Shown here piece after piece: positions 5,638 through 6,674 of a stretch of DNA of 6,674 nt; positions within the stretch are counted from its first letter, which is position 1; each line of letters begins with the position of its first letter. Source of the stretch: Acetobacteraceae bacterium. Lineage in GTDB: Bacteria > Pseudomonadota > Alphaproteobacteria > Acetobacterales > Acetobacteraceae. The stretch covers positions 1-6,674 of the forward strand of contig JACMOQ010000595.1 in the NCBI GenBank assembly GCA_014377905.1. Reading direction: 5' to 3'. Made by a program: the position numbers and the translations under genes. The notes under the pieces are model-generated. The model was not told the DNA's origin, ran no database searches, and saw only the letters and a program-made list of their open reading frames with translations.

Positions 5638-6294
5638 TTATTCGACAGACACGACAACCGTTCGCAATTTTTCATCGGGTAAAATCCGGTATTCAAAGAA
5701 ATCCATTCCCCGATAACCCGAAACCGGGCGATAGAGAATACGGCCATCCTGGCTGCCTATAGAACCCACAGAGCCATGGGCCGGCTTCGTGACAATCGAG
5801 AATTGAGAATAGGGCGGCGCATGCTCAAACTCGGCCGCTGTCGCAAGTTGGCGCTGCGTCTGCTTGTCATCGATACCGCACGCACGGCCATTCGGGTTCA
5901 CCTCCATCACGTAGATTTGGGACGACGCGGCATTGACTGCGCTCGCCCCACTGGTAACAACGCATTTGCCGGTGGCTACATGGTTGGCCGCAGGCGATGG
6001 TCCTGTCGTGTAAGGCGCATCGCTGCTTATCAGTGAAAATATCGCGATACCAAAACCCATAAGCAGAAAACAGGACGCCAAAAAGCACAAATAAGTTATC
6101 AAACTCAAAATAGGTAATTCAGATTTAAAGAATTTAGGAATATTATAAAAATAGGCTGTGTCTATTTTCAAGCTGAAATCGTAACTCGATTTTGGATGTT
6201 TGTTCAAATACATTCTGTACAAAGCATAGGCACCACCAAGCATTGTCAATCCATATGCAATAATATAGCCACCGGTGACTACCCCACCGCGCAT
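5638..6294 (-). CDS. Membrane-anchored protein with periplasmic Ig-like domain, unknown function
   Basis: A 218-residue protein with two predicted membrane helices, about residues 5-28 (VVTGGYIIAYGLTMLGGAYAL) and 61-90 (ILSLITYLCFLASCFLLMG...). A lysine-rich loop between them (NKHPKSSYDFSLK, KFFKSE) should be cytoplasmic, putting both ends in the periplasm. Residues 95-218 resemble the mature part of the neighbouring secreted protein: C111 and C139 have the same 28-residue spacing as C33 and C61 there, IYVMEVNPNGRAC matches IWTMSVSNEGKVC, and the ends FSIVTKPAHGSV ... ILYRPVSGYRGMDFFEYRILPDEKLRTVVVSVE match the Ig-like C-terminus. The ATG at 6294 has no good ribosome site. The frame stays open to a TAA near 6386-6388 but offers no ATG, GTG or TTG, so the start remains uncertain. 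The membrane part is strikingly AT-rich, unlike neighbouring genes. Confidence 0.72.
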   Translation of the reverse strand: MRGGVVTGGYIIAYGLTMLGGAYALYRMYLNKHPKSSYDFSLKIDTAYFYNIPKFFKSELPILSLITYLCFLASCFLLMGFGIAIFSLISSDAPYTTGPSPAANHVATGKCVVTSGASAVNAASSQIYVMEVNPNGRACGIDDKQTQRQLATAAEFEHAPPYSQFSIVTKPAHGSVGSIGSQDGRILYRPVSGYRGMDFFEYRILPDEKLRTVVVSVE

Positions 6295-6390
6295 TGATTG
6301 CCAGCGTTTGTTCGATCCAACAATGATAGTGTCGGGCGAATGCGCGCAGGTGTCCTTCCTTGTGCAATGCTCGCTAAGCGCGCCGCATAT
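6295..6390. other. Gap between the UGSC gene and the membrane-anchored Ig-like gene
   Basis: A 96-base non-coding stretch on the minus strand. An AGGAAGGA purine run lies near 6353-6360, but no usable start codon follows it at proper spacing, so it does not obviously serve the gene starting at 6294. No clear terminator or promoter was seen. Confidence 0.3.
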
Positions 6391-6674
6391 TTACCCATCC
6401 TTCGCCACCAACTCCGCCAAAATCCGCTCCAGATACTCCTCCGCCATCGCCTGCAACTCTGCATCCGTCCGATCCTGCACCGGATGCGGCACGAACACAT
6501 AAGCAGGATCGGTGCCCAAAGCTTTTGCCTGCACCGCAGCCGCATCAATAAACTCGGTCGTTGCTACCGCGACTACCGGGATCCCACGCGCTTCAAGGTC
6601 TGCCATGTCATGCGTACAGCACGATGTGCAGCTCCCTTAATCGGCAAGGCCTTCAATGACCAGATCGACCTCCG
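6391..6674 (-). CDS. UGSC-motif (seleno)protein, 3' part, with in-frame TAA at the U position (possible pseudogene)
   Basis: The visible 93 codons are the C-terminal part of a UGSC-family protein, a small family of unknown function in which a Sec-Gly-Ser-Cys motif is thought to be redox active. From the window edge the frame reads EVDLVIEGLAD, then TAA (6639-6637), then GSCTSCCTHDMADLEARGIP and on through PAYVFVPHPVQDRTDAEL to ...VAKDG and a TAA stop at 6393-6391. The sequence around the TAA fits the family closely, including the conserved region after it and the PHPxQ motif, so the frame is right. Selenocysteine is normally coded by TGA; TAA is one transition away. Possible readings are UAA-coded Sec, a recent nonsense mutation, or an error. 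The downstream ATG at 6606 has no ribosome site at a usable distance, so a separate 71-residue product is unlikely. The N-terminal part lies outside the window. Confidence 0.75.
6600..6631 (-). promoter_or_regulatory. bSECIS-like hairpin just after the in-frame TAA
   Basis: Read on the minus strand, TCGTGC (6624-6619) pairs with GCATGA (6613-6608), six pairs including one G-U, closing the five-base loop TGTAC (6618-6614). Below an internal loop (ACA facing CATG), CTGC (6631-6628) pairs with GCAG (6603-6600). The loop begins 18 bases after the TAA, and its second base is G. Known bacterial SECIS elements have a short apical loop with a G in its first two positions, about 16-37 bases after the Sec codon, so the geometry fits. 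A hairpin this small can also arise by chance, and coding constraint shapes the same bases. Confidence 0.5.

Noticed and set aside
6391..6606. A stand-alone 71-residue gene starting at the ATG at 6606
   Set aside because: No ribosome site at usable spacing, and conserved family sequence continues upstream through the TAA, so this is the tail of a longer gene.
6637..6639. Genome-wide reassignment of UAA
   Set aside because: TAA ends at least five genes in this window at sensible positions, so it works as a normal stop.

Overview
The window looks like chromosomal DNA from a GC-rich alphaproteobacterium. The grounds are the style of the proteins (PurB, a YjbE-type TerC protein, a CNNM/CorC-type protein, the C-terminus of an MdtB/MdtC-like RND pump) and an intergenic repeat with CTAGAGC-type palindromic ends, a class I associate with alphaproteobacteria. 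A finer placement, perhaps Acetobacteraceae or another Rhodospirillales-type lineage, is only an impression.

Layout. Positions 1-303 (+) hold the tail of an RND efflux pump, convergent with purB (353-1690, -). purB is divergent from a YjbE/TerC-family membrane protein (1751-2356, +), with a 60-base gap between them. A 207-base gap (2357-2563) carries a composite inverted repeat (2423-2533). A small, very acidic unknown protein follows (2564-2845, +). Its 3' end overlaps by 61 bases the 3' end of an AlgX/AlgJ-like SGNH protein (2785-3732, -). That gene sits 4 bases downstream of a CNNM/CBS/CorC_HlyC membrane protein (3737-5032, -), so the two are probably co-transcribed. Further along the minus strand come a secreted protein (5087-5503) and a membrane-anchored protein (5638-6294) that share a related Ig-like C-terminal domain and a cysteine pair with identical spacing.

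The right edge (6391-6674, -) holds the 3' part of a UGSC-motif (seleno)protein gene. At the position where this family has selenocysteine (codon TGA), the sequence reads TAA. The frame is open on both sides and the flanking motif is intact (GLAD-[TAA]-GSCTSC). Eighteen bases after the TAA begins the loop of a hairpin with the general shape of a bacterial SECIS element. This could be a rare UAA-encoded selenocysteine, a fresh inactivating TGA-to-TAA change, or a sequencing error. The window alone cannot decide, but this is its most interesting feature. UAA is clearly an ordinary stop in this genome: the acidic gene, the TerC gene, both Ig-like genes and the UGSC gene itself all end in TAA.

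Functionally this is mostly a set of unrelated housekeeping and envelope genes: efflux, purine synthesis, likely metal export, a CNNM-type transporter, a possible polysaccharide-modifying enzyme and periplasmic Ig-like proteins. No rRNA, tRNA, CRISPR array, transposase or integrase was seen.
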